Shown here one piece after another: positions 9,237 to 20,574 of a DNA stretch of 38,556 bases. Made by a program: the position numbers and the translations under genes. Source of the stretch: Lactarius indigo (lineage: Eukaryota > Basidiomycota > Agaricomycetes > Russulales > Russulaceae); contig JAFKAC010000266.1 in NCBI GenBank assembly GCA_025766275.1, forward strand, positions 1-38,556, given 5' to 3'. Every line of letters begins with the position of its first letter. Position 1 is the first letter of the stretch. Under the pieces are notes generated by a model. The model made no database searches. It was not told the DNA's origin and saw only the letters and a list, made by a program, of their open reading frames with translations.

Positions 9237-10147
9237 ATGTCCACACAACCGACGCAAAAGAGCTCTTTCTTTGATTTCCTCAAGCCACGGTACCACGAAG
9301 CCGTTTTCCGTCTGAGGAACTCCGTAATTGCAGTCATAGCACTTGCCACCCTCACGCACCTACTCCCAATCCCAACGCCATACGCGTCCGCATGGAAGTT
9401 CTACCGCGACACCTTCCAGTCACCATGGGAGAAGGGCATCGCAGTCGCCGGTAACGAGTCCCTCTCTTCCTCTCCACCGACCCGTAACTCACCCGCCTTC
9501 ACTCAGAATTAGCCGTCTTCGGCATCCTCCTCGCCAACATCCTCCAAGCATCCATCGCGATCCGCTCTCCGCCCGCACCACACCCGCCCATCCTCTCGCC
9601 CTCAAAAGCCCTCTCGCCACCCCGCCAACCAACAACGACGACGACTCCGAACTGGCGCAGCGGGCTCTCCCCTAACGTGCGTCTTTCCCTCTTTCCCTCT
9701 CGGTTCATTGCAGCTCACGTCAAATAGACGACACCCCAGCGCCAGCTGCCTTTCTCCGCCTCGGTGGGCGGGTCAAGCACGGGCACAGGAAGCGCGTCAG
9801 ACCCGCGCGGCCTCGCGCAGTCCTACTCACTCGCGTTTAGCAACTTCCTCGCGTCCCCGTCGTCTCCATTGCCTTCGTCGTCTCCCGGCCCGCACGACCG
9901 ATCGTTTGGCTCGCTCCCACCCTCTCCTTCGCCGTCGTCGCCACTTGCGGCGTACCGCGGGCGTCGGGCGCCTACTGGACGTGCGTTGTCAAATTTTTTT
10001 TTCCTGCCTGTTCATTTTTTCGAACTCCGATACTGACGCATGGTCTTTTTTTTTTTTTCTTTTGGTATGACTATGATAGGTGGACTGGACGGGTCATTGT
10101 TGGCGCGACTAGCACAAGGGGATTCGGACTCGGACGCTGACGAATGA
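9237..10147 (+). CDS. Two-helix membrane protein, probable nuclear pore component Pom34-like
   Basis: Four exons: 9237-9450, 9507-9676, 9728-9980, 10080-10147 (705 nt, 234 aa, phases matching). The acceptor of exon 3 is CAAATAG at 9727, because the earlier TTGCAG gives a stop in the good frame. Near the N-terminus there are two hydrophobic segments, about residues 26-47 (NSVIAVIALATLTHLLPI) and 68-92 (GIAVAGELAVFGILLANILQ), separated by a short loop. A Ser/Pro-rich tail and an acidic end (GDSDSDADE) follow. This layout and the start SFFDFLKPRYHEAVFRLRNS fit the fungal nucleoporin Pom34 (NPCC family), which anchors the pore membrane ring. The resemblance is from topology and family memory, so another small two-pass ER or nuclear envelope protein is possible. 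Confidence 0.6.
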
Positions 10148-10157
10148 TCTATCTACC

Positions 10158-10180
10158 CTGTCTGTCTGTCTGTCTGTCTG
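10158..10180. repeat. (CTGT)n microsatellite
   Basis: Uninterrupted CTGT units start eleven bases after the Pom34-like stop codon, presumably in its 3' UTR. Confidence 0.9.
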
Positions 10181-10336
10181 ATACTGGTGGAGCCCAGACG
10201 GCATTTACTATAAAAGACTACGGGAAATAAAACATATCGATTATGCACAGCTAGTGGAGCAAGCCATCGAAGTTTTGTTTTGAAAATCTGTGCCGTTGGT
10301 GCTCTCTGACTGCGCACCTAATGGTCTCTATAAGTC

Positions 10337-10360
10337 CCCGAGCCCGAGCCCGAGCCCGAG
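10337..10360. repeat. (CCCGAG)4 tandem repeat
   Basis: Four exact copies of the hexamer CCCGAG lie in non-coding DNA downstream of the Pom34-like gene. Confidence 0.9.
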
Positions 10361-13129
10361 ATCGTTGCGCTCAGATACGTATCCGGATCGTCACATCACA
10401 ACCCCAGAGAACATACCCAGGTTACTGGCGCTGACCTATCGCGTCGGCGGGGGGTGCAAATGCCACAGAACTGTAAACTCTATGTCTTATCAGAACCTCA
10501 ATACCATGCGGTCTGCCAGAGCGAGTGAGACTCTGCGAAGGTTTACTAACTAAGTTCAAGTTAGAATTGAACGTGCTACCTTGGCCAGGGAAGGCTGCAG
10601 ATACAAACCCTTGTATATCCTCGAAACCTTGTCAATTTGTTATGAAAACAATTCCTGTCAAGTCCCATAGATCCGTGGCTACCTGTCAAGTTCGCCGCGG
10701 CCCTACTGACTGATCAAGCTGAGACATGCTACTTCTCTTCTCTTCGTTCAGCTAAGCTTCTTCGGACGACTCGAGAGAAGAAACGTGCTATCTGCAATTG
10801 AGAGACGCTCAAGAGCGGCGCCTAGCTACAAGCGATCAGCTCATCCCAGCACGGCCTTAGAACATTGGTCGTGTTGACACGGCAACCTTCGTCGCCACCG
10901 CCACCCACTGCTTTTCCACTTAACACTGTACCCTATCTGGTGGAGAAAACTGTGTAAGCCAACAGCGCACTCGCCCGTAGATCCCGAGATTACATGCAAA
11001 AGGGGGTTGGTAAGAGCAGGTGGGGCCATATTACTCCCGTCTCTGACGCAAGGCAGTTCTAGTGTCACCATCATAGAGACGTCTCCATGATGCCAATAGA
11101 GTTCCTCTTTGGAGTGTTATTTTGCACCTGACGAGATTGGGTGCGCTGATCCTAGGCGTGGCTGGGAACACCACTTTCTCTTGCAATTGCAATTTTGCGA
11201 AGACACGCCGTTTCGATAGCGGTGCGCCAGTAGACGCTAGCGGAAAGGTAATTGAACACATGGGGAAGCTCCGCTCGTGAGAATTCACCACGTGTACACC
11301 TGACTTCAACCCAGCAAACGTACCTACAGTACCATAACACTCAGGGTCCTAACGTCCTTCACAATCTGCTTAAGCGCCTCATATGTTTTTCGCCCATTGG
11401 ATGCACATTCCGACAAGGAGTCTCAAGACAGGGACAATGGCTTTAGAAACAGTCAGCACGTCGATCACGACACCGGACACAGGTCACATACGTATTTTTT
11501 AACACACGGTAAGCCATACGAATTAGCGCACAGGCCTACCTGCATAGCATGTGAATCCACAGCCGGTAAGTCTCAGCAGCATCATGATGGCAACTTGAGC
11601 ATACAAGGCTCCACAAAAGGGGAATGACTACAGCTTCTTGCAGTAAAATGGACAAGCAAGAATGGGGATGTCGATTTTCGTGATCGAGAGTCTCCATCTT
11701 ACGTGCTCGAGGTGCTGGTGCCATCATAGCTTGCTTTTGAACACGCCAATTCAAGTCGCCTTGTATTCAAAGAAGACAAGGAAGCCCATCACTTTGCGCG
11801 TCAAGCGAAACTCACCAATTTTCTGATACGGAGACGAAGTGATTACTGACGCCAAGGTGCCAGTGAGCGCGAAACCAAGATGGCAGCCACACCAGCCTGA
11901 GACGAACGAGATCACGGTTCCGTTCCCACAGCGCCAAAACGAGACGCGCTCGTTCCCCAAGACACGGCTCTCACAGTCCAAAGAGTAGACAGTCAATTGT
12001 ATCCGTGAGTGGCGGCGGCGAGCTTCAATTATTCTGTCGCTCTCGGACTGGCTTTGTTTACTGAAGCTGATGGCATCGACTCCATCTCATCAAGGCCGAT
12101 CGGTGAGGGAAGAGACGTCGCGATGGGGATCATAGAGACATCCCTCGCTTCTCTCTGAAAGAGGGGGAGTGCTTAGACAACATTTCCTTTCACCGCCCCG
12201 GTCAATGCCATCATCCTTCGGGATCTCGAGATATGAGGTGTACGTTTCTGACTCGTCTCTTGATACACCTTAGATGCTAACAGCCATATGCTAAAGTAAA
12301 GCAGTACGGGGAAGAAATGGATACAAAAACAGATAAGCTCACCAGAAGCGCGAATATTGTCATTCGATGGGAAGCTATGCTGGGCAAATGACCTTGTCGA
12401 AAGATCCACCCCAGACAACCTATGCGCAATATACAAGGGTATCCAGCCTCGCGAGGCGGTATCACTATCGGTAAACCCTTGTTGCATAAAAGGATGCGTC
12501 GGAGATGAAACTGTGCGGCTGTTGAACGTATTGGGGACGTGGAATTGGTGAAGGGTACAACTTCCAAATTGTCCTGTTACTTGTAAACAGTATAGGGAAA
12601 GGGTTTGATCACATCGACGAATACAACGGACTGCCACGCGGCCATAGTTGGGGAGTGAAGGTCCCCATCTTGATCTCCATCTCAAGAAGGTTGGGGTCAC
12701 GGTCGGGAGACTGGGAGGTCAAGATGATGGATCGACCCCGAACCATTGTCCACGTGACCGTTTCTGTTCTGATCTTCGAGTTTTCATCTCCGAGTCGCCC
12801 TGACCAGTGCGGATTGCCATTGGTCTCTTATCCATCCATATCAGTCGAGAACCAAGGAGGCGATTCCATAGCCTGTCAATTTTGAGTCACCTTCCAGTCC
12901 AATCCGCCGATTTTCCAGCTCCTGTGAAAAATGCTGTACTCACTGCACTCGGTAATTTTCCAGGAACAGCGGTGCAGCGATGCATCTCTTGTGCTATCCC
13001 CCCTTAACCCACTTGGATCTCTACTATCCGACAGCTTTTCTGGATTGTGTACAGATGGACAGCAGTGCAGAAAAACTACAGAACGTATCGGAAATCTCTA
13101 TTCTGTCTGTCTGTCAGATCCAAATACTC

Positions 13130-15488
13130 CTATTCGTGCAGCAGCACGCATCCGTCAGATCCCTGTTGCATCTTTCCAGAAAGGGGGAGGTGGATGCAGA
13201 CCTTGGAGACTATTACCGCCACCCTGTTCCCATACTTGTCAGTCTTCGTGATGTAAACATCGTCGTAGGTAGTGTCCCGGCCGCACAGGTCGCGACGCCT
13301 GTTTTCGCGTAATAGTAACACGCGGATGGAAAACAGCAGCAGCATGCACGCTGCATAGCAAATACCGATGATGGTCCATGGAACACGGTTGCTAGAAACT
13401 GCGTTGGGGGTGGTGAGGGGTTTTATTGCAATGGGGCGCACTCACCGAGGCTTATATTGTGCTTTCCACATCAGCGGACCAGCCGCATTTCCGATGCAGT
13501 ACGCGGACAATATAATGGCGTTTGTCGTAACTCTCTTGGTATGCCCAGCGGTTGTCTGCGAGGCCCATGCCAAGGTCAAGATAAAGCCCGGACCACCGAT
13601 ATCTAATCCCGAGAGTTCCGTGAACGCGCATATTTTGCAGCAAATACGATTAAATGTACTTGTCAACCAGATCGCAAATAACAGTCCAACCTTGTTGTGC
13701 CACGGTAGGAGACTTACCAAAAGCACTCCCAGGATGGAAGGGACGAAAGAAGCGATTCCTACCCACGAAATACTGCCTGGGTTGCGCGATACGACTTCGA
13801 CGCTTGTAAAAATGGCTACCACAAGTACCACTCCATCGACGCAAGAAAGGAGCGTTGTTTGCAATGGGCTGAAACCAAAAGAAGACGTGATAATCTGACG
13901 TTGGTTGACGAGCGAGAGGGTAACACCGAAGAATACGGCAATTAATGCGAAGAGGTATGTCTTGGGGTCTGTCAAAGCCTCAGACATCCTATTAAACAGA
14001 CCATCAAGAGTTATGTGTAGTGAGATACAGACGGTACTGACTGATCTCTTTTGAAGAGCTTGTTCTCAACTCCCGCTTGGTTTTCCTTAAACGAAGATCA
14101 AACTCAGATAACGGACAGGGAACCGCGCATAACGGACTTTAAGACGTTTGACCGCTCCCACTCTTTCGCTGGGGGTCAAAAACCAGGCATCAGTCGGAGA
14201 GTCTGGAAATAAGTAACTGTCCGGTTCTGAGGGAAATATAGATTAGGTATAGGCGGAAGTGCTTACGAAAAGACTGCCGCTGCGGCGACTGTAAATATTC
14301 CTGTAATGATCATGAACCTGAAAGAGAGTAAGCATCCTTCATGTGAACGGAACACCCAACACGGTCTTACCATTGCCATGGCTCAAGTCCTGCAGCATGG
14401 ATATGCAGTGCTCCAAAGCTGATGAAGCCAGAAATGATTATAGCTGCGGCGTGCGTAAGGATCTGTAAGGATGACTAGAAAAACAGATGCAGACCAACGC
14501 CATTCATCGAGACTTTTACCACGGCAAAGCGGTAAGACAGAGAGGGAGCCATTGATAGTACTAGCCACTCACACCAACAAGAAACGCGAGCAGACTGCTC
14601 TTTCCGCGTGTAGAACATCGACGTGACGATCATGAAGCCCGACGTGATAGACCCTTCGCACATACCGAGGACGAAGCGGACGGCGAATAGACCAGCAAAA
14701 CTCGTGCAGGCAGCATGGCAGCACAACGCGACACCCCAAATGAAGATGTTCAGACTGGAGGTAAGGTGTTAGTAGGAGACACGAAACTTGAAGCCACCAT
14801 GTGGGGTTTGCGTGCAACTCGCCTCAACCACTTTCCAACCGGGAATCGCTGCAGAGCGAGATTTTGAGGAAACTCGAAGACAAGATAGCTAAGATAGAAG
14901 ATTGTTCCCAACCTGGTCGATAATCAAATGTAAGGGGGCTGGTCGGAAAACGTTGAGACGTGAAGACGCAACCAATTATATCTACAAGAGATTGTCATAG
15001 GGCATATTGGTCACAAAGGGTACAAGAACACGTACTCATCAATGGTGAGGTGAGTTGCATTCCTGAGTAAGTGTTCAGTCCCACGGTTTTCCACAGACAA
15101 ACTACAGTATATCATACTCACTGTATTCCCAGAATGGCGGAGCTGCCTAGAGTAGACTTGTCCATGTACTGGATCCTAGAACCCTGTCAACCTGAGACGT
15201 TGCCACGACCGAAAAAGGCGCTAGGCGCACAAGTATAAGACTGGGGAGAGTTCCAGTGTCGACCAAACAGACGATAGACTCAACACTCACTACACATGAA
15301 GGGCATGATATGTCTATCTATCTTTCGCCTTTATTTTAACTCGTGAGCGCCGAATATGAACACATTATGTCGCCACGAAAAGTCACACACCCTATCCTCT
15401 GGGATTCTTGCGGATCTAATTCGAGGGAGACACCTGCGACTAGACGTGCGCCGGTATCGATAAGGCGAGGGTCGATGGGGCCTGGCAT
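13130..15488 (-). CDS. MFS transporter, Dal5/allantoate permease-like (anion:cation symporter family)
   Basis: Sixteen exons: 15488-15391, 15328-15291, 15240-15231, 15175-15122, 15062-15036, 14981-14973, 14912-14823, 14754-14573, 14512-14495, 14443-14371, 14317-14267, 14216-14138, 14085-14042, 13988-13660, 13602-13446, 13391-13130; 1521 nt, 506 aa, every phase matching. It reads through as a Dal5-like carrier: RKIDRHIMPFM, QYMDKSTLGSSAILGIQ, ALQRFPVGKW, RFVLGMCEGSITSGFM, YLFPDSPTDAWFLTP, NQRQIITSSFGFSPLQTTLL, AGHTKRVTTNAI, YCIGNAAGPLMWKAQYKPR, RDTTYDDVYI. The family imports allantoate, nicotinate-like or other organic anions across the plasma membrane with protons; the substrate here is unknown. 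Exons of 9, 10 and 18 nt are needed to keep conserved motifs. One intron (14822-14755) has a GC donor, and another (13659-13603, 57 nt) is frame-neutral. The start is uncertain: 15488 is chosen, and an in-frame ATG also exists at 15629. Confidence 0.85.
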
Positions 15489-16613
15489 CTCGTCACTTGT
15501 CTCGCTGAGAGAGTCCGTCTCTGCAAGTGCAAGGCGTATATGGGTGGGGGGAAGGGGAAGAAACGAGACACAAGAATGGGTGGATTCCGTATCGTGGCAT
15601 GATAAGTCCCTCGGAGGGTACTTCGACATCGAAAAGCTCTGCTGCCGACAAGAAGGCGGGCGTAAATTCGGGGCATGATAAGGCGCAGAGGACAGTAATA
15701 GACACACCCGCCGCGCCGCCATCTAAGACCAGAATAGCTTTGAGAAGAGAAAGCCCAGTTGTAGGTTTTTGACAACTTCGGTCGCGTACAAATAGCGCTA
15801 TACGCCGTGAGGGTTGGTCAGTCAAAGTTAGGAAGGAGTGGGACAGTCCTGGCTTTAAAGCTTGACTCGGATGCGGGACTCTCCAGCTTTGGATGCATGA
15901 CGACCGCACACAATCTGCTAGTGAGGATAAGCTGAACCAAGGCTGTATAAACTTGTGCCATGAGGACGGTATCGTTAGTAGCTCGCTTAGACTGCGGCCA
16001 GTTCCCTGTAACACGCAAATTGCCGCAGATGATGAAACCCATGGATTTAGCAGCTGTCCTCGGCTCGTAGGTTAAAACGAGCCCCATGACTTGAGGGCCC
16101 CGTTGCATAGGCTCGTCCCTCGGGATTCACAGGGTTTTTTTTTTGAAGTTACTGTGAAGTGAGCTAGCTGCCAAAAGTAACGATATTGCATCCGGAAGCC
16201 ACGATGTCACGCGCAGTTGTAGGACGGCGTTCGACGCGAATGCGATCAATCGGACCGCGGTAGCCTCCGAGAAACGGGCCCGCCACCAGACTTCCACCTC
16301 TGGAAGGACTGGATCGCCTGCGAGGCGAGTACACTTAAGAATGTATTGGCACGAAAATAGCAGCATTGAGTTTATCGGAGACTTCACCCTGCGCAGTACA
16401 AGCTCGGAACGAACGACTTCCAATTTCCCAGCTATAATCACTAGCCGAGTACGTGCGGCGCCCTCTTGATATCTTTGGCCGCAGCTATGAAACTCCTAAT
16501 GCTAAATAAAGTGGCAATTGTCGTTGATGTGATTGTGCTGAGTGGTGATAATCAATATGCGATTGAGTACGTGCATGAGTGGACAGTCCGTTGCAAGCTT
16601 CTATTTACTGCCG
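15489..16613. other. Intergenic, no gene recognised
   Basis: This lies between the MFS 5' end and the Hsp78 3' end. Open frames on the minus strand (15493-16014, 15818-16108, 16127-16441) show no clear domain. A possible in-frame upstream extension of the MFS protein runs to 15629. The MFS promoter must lie here, but I see no specific element. Confidence 0.45.
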
Positions 16614-19600
16614 TTATTGAACAGCAGGCGAATCACCCCGCTCATCCGCAATATGATTGTCGCGAATATGCAGCGCCGCCCCATCAGACGCCACGCGTAT
16701 CTCAACCGTATCCCCATCACTACGAAAGCGACGGCGTCAACTGAAGCACACAGCCACAAATACATAAGCGTAGGCCTTAGCTTACCGTATCGTGCCAACG
16801 AGTAACTTCTGCGCGAGCGGGAACAGCACCTCCGTGCGCACGACACGCGCGATCGCACGCGCGCCGTAAATGTCCGAGAAACCCTTCTGAGCGAGCCATC
16901 CACGCGCAGCGTCGTCCACGTCGAGCTTGATGCGCCGCTGCATAAGGCGCTCCGCGACGTCCTCGAGACGGAGGTCGACGACACGCAGGATCGACTCACG
17001 CGTGAGCCGGTTGAAGACGAGCATTGAATCGAGCCGATTCAAGAGTTCCGGAGGGAACTCCTCCTTGACCCGCTCCAGTACCTCTGTTCGCGCTTCGGAT
17101 GTGACGGCGCCGGAGCTGTCCGACGCCGAGGGGTGTGCTAGGATGTCGCTACCTAAAGGACGTATGGTGAGCGACGAGGCTAGATAAAACAAAACAAAAC
17201 AAATGCACCAATGTTGCTCGTGAGGCAAATGATAGTATTCTATATAGCAAAGAGTTGAGCACGTCGGTATCGCTTCGTGATGTAGTACACACCTTGAAAT
17301 CGACCTTTCTACCCTGGCTGTCCGTGATGGTGCCCTCATCGAGTATTTGAAGAAGTATCATGACAACATCCTAAACCGAAACACTATACAGAATAAATCT
17401 TGGAAGGGTAAAGGGCTTGTTACCTTGTGTGCCTTTTCAAGTTCATCCAACAAAACCACAGCTGAGAAAAAAAACAACCTGAGATAGGACGTAGCGTGGT
17501 AATTTCAAAAAGGACGTACCATAGGGCTTCCGCCGAACAGCCTCGGTTAGTTGACCTGGATTCGGATTGATATCAAGAGCAATGAAGCAACCCTCAGAAC
17601 TTACCGCCTTCCTCAAAGCCCACGTATCCGGGGGCAGCTCCAATCAAGCGCGACATAGTGTGTCGATCATGATACTATTGACATTCTTAGAGCCAAATAT
17701 CCGAACTGATGATTTACTCACTTCTGACATATTGATATTAATCCTATGATCCACGTCAGAATGTCAATCAAGGTAACGAAAGCGATCGAGATCTCACAAT
17801 GCCCGGTGCTCGTCGTTGAACAAGAACCCAGCAAGCGCCTTGCATAATTCAGTCTAACAATCTCGGTAAGAAAGTGAAGCGAAGAGAGCAGCAGGCAACG
17901 CATACCTTGCCTACCCCCGTCGGGCCTAAGAACAAGAACGATGCCACGGGTCGTGTGGGCGCCTGCAGCCCGGCCCGCGATATACGCACCGCGTCACTGA
18001 CCGCGCCAACAACGTGGTCTTGCCCAACGACACGAGCCCGCAATGCGTCTTCCATCTACGCACTGTCAGTCATTGCTCTTCCCTCAAAAACGAAAAACAG
18101 GATAGGAAACGCGTACATGTACGAGCCGCTCTCGCTCGCCCTTGAGCAGACTCTGCACCGGGATACCCGTCGCGCGCGCGACAACTCGCGCAATATCGTC
18201 CGACGTGACGCGCTCGCCAAGCATGGCGCCAGGGCCGGCGCCCTCCGCGGGGATCTCGCGCTCGAGCTCGGGAATCGTAGCGTAGCGCAGACGCGACGCG
18301 GCCTCATAGTCGCCCTTGCGCTGTGCGACCTCAAGCTCATGTTTGGCTTCCTCGAGGCGGCGCTTGCGTTCCTTGTTGCGCTGCAGGCGCTCGCGCTCTG
18401 TTCGTGCGTCAAGTGAATGCTCTGGGGGAGAGGAATGAGACATGACGTACCGGCTTGCCATTGCTTCTCGAGCGCGGCAGCCTCCTTGCTAGTGCGCTCT
18501 AGTCCCTGCTCGAGTGCCTCTCGCCGCTCGGCACTGAGTGGATCCGACTCATTGCGCAGGCTAGTAAGCTCGATTTGCATCGTCATGGCCGCGCGATCAA
18601 GCTGTTCCAGCGCGTCAGGCTTTGACTCTTGTGCGAGACGAAGCGATGATGCAGCTTCGTCGACGAGGTCGATCGCTTTATCTGGAAGAAAGCGATCTGA
18701 GACGTAGCGGGCAGCATATACGGCAGCTGAGATTAGAAAGTAAATATTGATTCAGACTCGACAAAATACCGGGGGCAAAGACGAACCCGTGACCAGGGCA
18801 CCATCGGAAATCTCAACTCCATGGTGAACCTACAAGGGCAACCTAAGTCCCAAGCCATGATTTGCAGAAACAAGGGTGCGAACAGACCTCATAGCGGGGT
18901 TTCAGCCCACGGAGGATGGAGATAGTAGATTCAACAGTAGGCTCCTCGATGGTCACAGATTGGAAGCGACGCTCGAGAGCTGCATCTTTGCTGATGGTCT
19001 TTCTGTACTCGTCCGCTATATCCGTAACTTGTTAGTACGGTCTCAGGAGCAATGTCATGCGAAACGTACGAGTAGTTGCACCGACAAGCTGGAGCCCGCG
19101 CGCCAGGGCGGGCTTTATCATTTGTCCGCCGTCAATACTGCCCTCAGTCTTTCCCAAATTGAAGAGGGTATCTACGGGTTTTATTGAGTTCCATGCATAT
19201 ATACAATAGACAAGTGGAAATAACTTACGGACTTCGTCGATAAAGCAAATGACGCCACCGGCCTTAATAGCGCGTAGGTACCAAAAGCCAATACGAAGAG
19301 AAGAGACGAACCTCGTCCTCAATGTCGCGAATTAGCGCCTTGAATTTTTCCTCGAACTGACCGCGAATGCCGGAACCCGCCAGGATGGCAGAGAGGTCAA
19401 TCGAGAGAACGCGTTTGTTGTGCAGGGACTAGTGCGGATAAAAGAAAGAAGAAATGTGTTGAATTGAGGGCGAACCTACCTCGGGAACCTCTTTTGCGAC
19501 GATCCTGCTCGCGAGACCCTCGAGGATGGCCGTCTTTCCAACCCCAGGGGGGCCAATGAGCTGCATCGTGTTTCAATTCACGCATCGCATCGCATAAGTT

Positions 19601-20132
19601 AAGGACGCACCACCGGGTTTGACTTTGTTCTCCGAGAAAGAACTCAGAAGCAAGTTGGTCAGAGTTCGACATAGATAACAGAGAATCCATACTTTGGATG
19701 GTCCGCCGAATCTCTGTTCATACCGGTGAGACGACGAGGATGGGGAGACTCTAATCGCAAATAACTCGCCTTCATCTCTCCCAATCACAGGGTCAAGCTT
19801 CCCAGTCTTTGCCAATTCTGTCAAGTCGACGCTCTAAAAACACATCAGAAGCGGTGAACCACCAAAGTCCATGTTGTGGTCGCACGCACAAATTCCTTGA
19901 GCGCGTCTCCTTTCGAATATTGTTGTTGCATTGGAAACTTGAAACCAGGGATCCCCCCTCCGGCTCCTGTTCCTCCAGGTGGTGTCTGGGCGTAGTGACG
20001 GACGGGCGCATGGCTGGTGGCGATTAGAGCCGGGAGACTCGGGGCAGCAACGCGCAGAAGGTAGTGGGATTTTGGGTGTACATTGCGGAAAGCGTTACGT
20101 CTGAATGATCTTGACGCGAGGCCGCGGAGCAT
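16614..20132 (-). CDS. HSP78: Mitochondrial disaggregase Hsp78 (ClpB family AAA+ ATPase)
   Basis: Twenty-two exons: 20132-19890, 19833-19770, 19713-19693, 19642-19611, 19560-19480, 19428-19312, 19262-19229, 19171-19070, 19015-18888, 18829-18787, 18726-18451, 18397-18117, 18055-17906, 17853-17798, 17743-17722, 17674-17605, 17555-17520, 17461-17424, 17370-17293, 17239-17209, 17152-16786, 16719-16614; 2376 nt, 791 aa, all phases matching. The N-terminus is Arg-rich with no acidic residue for 50 positions ([17 protein letters not shown]), a mitochondrial presequence. As usual for Hsp78, the ClpB N-domain is absent. Walker A1 GPPGVGKT is at about 123-130, Walker B1 ICFIDEV about 191-197, then the coiled-coil middle domain about 290-430, Walker A2 GPTGVGKT about 518-525, and Walker B2 [11 protein letters not shown] about 586-596. 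With mitochondrial Hsp70 it reactivates aggregated matrix proteins. The intron after exon 2 (19769 down) has a GC donor. Confidence 0.95.
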
Positions 20133-20574
20133 AGACGGTGACCGAGGTACAGAAATCTGAGCGTGAGCGCAACTGGAGAGTATGATGACCGGCTTGCGAG
20201 CGGGGCGTCTCGATTGAATTTGATTTCCGTACGTGAAGCGCTGGAGCCCAGTCTAAGGTTGATGTTGACCTTCACGATGTCTCGACCCGGACGAGGTTTC
20301 CTCGGACCTCAAGTGATCCCGGCAAGCTCCAAGGGTATATGATTTCGAGTCAAATATTCTTTCTGAGGCCGAAGTTGTCGCACTCGCACAGCAGGGTACA
20401 CGCTGACTCAAGGACCATCAATGTTACCGTCTTGCTTTTCCTTCAATTTCGCCTTCGCATGCGCCAAGAATGACCTCGAACGTGTGTGGCATCTGGCCGG
20501 ATGTTTGGGTGCTATTACGGATTCCATTTGGGTTGACACTGCAACCACTACAGCGACACAACCCTCCTACCATT
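20133..20574. promoter_or_regulatory. Divergent intergenic region between HSP78 and an unknown gene
   Basis: These 442 bp lie between two start codons pointing outward and must contain both promoters. I looked for a heat-shock element (alternating nGAAn/nTTCn) on the HSP78 side and found no perfect three-block copy. A patch near 20340-20365 (TATATGATTTCGAG, then AAATATTCTTTC) is the only AT-rich core-like sequence. Confidence 0.3.

Larger units (their letters stand above)
10148..13129. other. 3-kb gap without a recognised gene
   Basis: Only short overlapping open frames occur. A hydrophobic minus-strand stretch at 11751-11996 and another at 12277-12567 could be remnants of a membrane protein, but no family, start or splice structure could be traced. 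Two microsatellites lie at the left end, and a short CTGT repeat recurs about 13100-13115. Confidence 0.45.

Noticed and set aside
11751..12567. Possible remnants of a membrane protein on the minus strand
   Set aside because: Two hydrophobic open frames exist, but no conserved motif, order or splice junctions tie them together.
15493..16014. LVLDGGAAGVS stretch reminiscent of a patatin nucleophile or oxyanion region
   Set aside because: Patatins need DGGG(I/V)RG and a downstream GxSxG. Neither is present, and the frame has no flanking exons.
20133..20420. Heat-shock element upstream of HSP78
   Set aside because: Isolated TTC and GAA triplets occur but no run of three correctly spaced inverted blocks.
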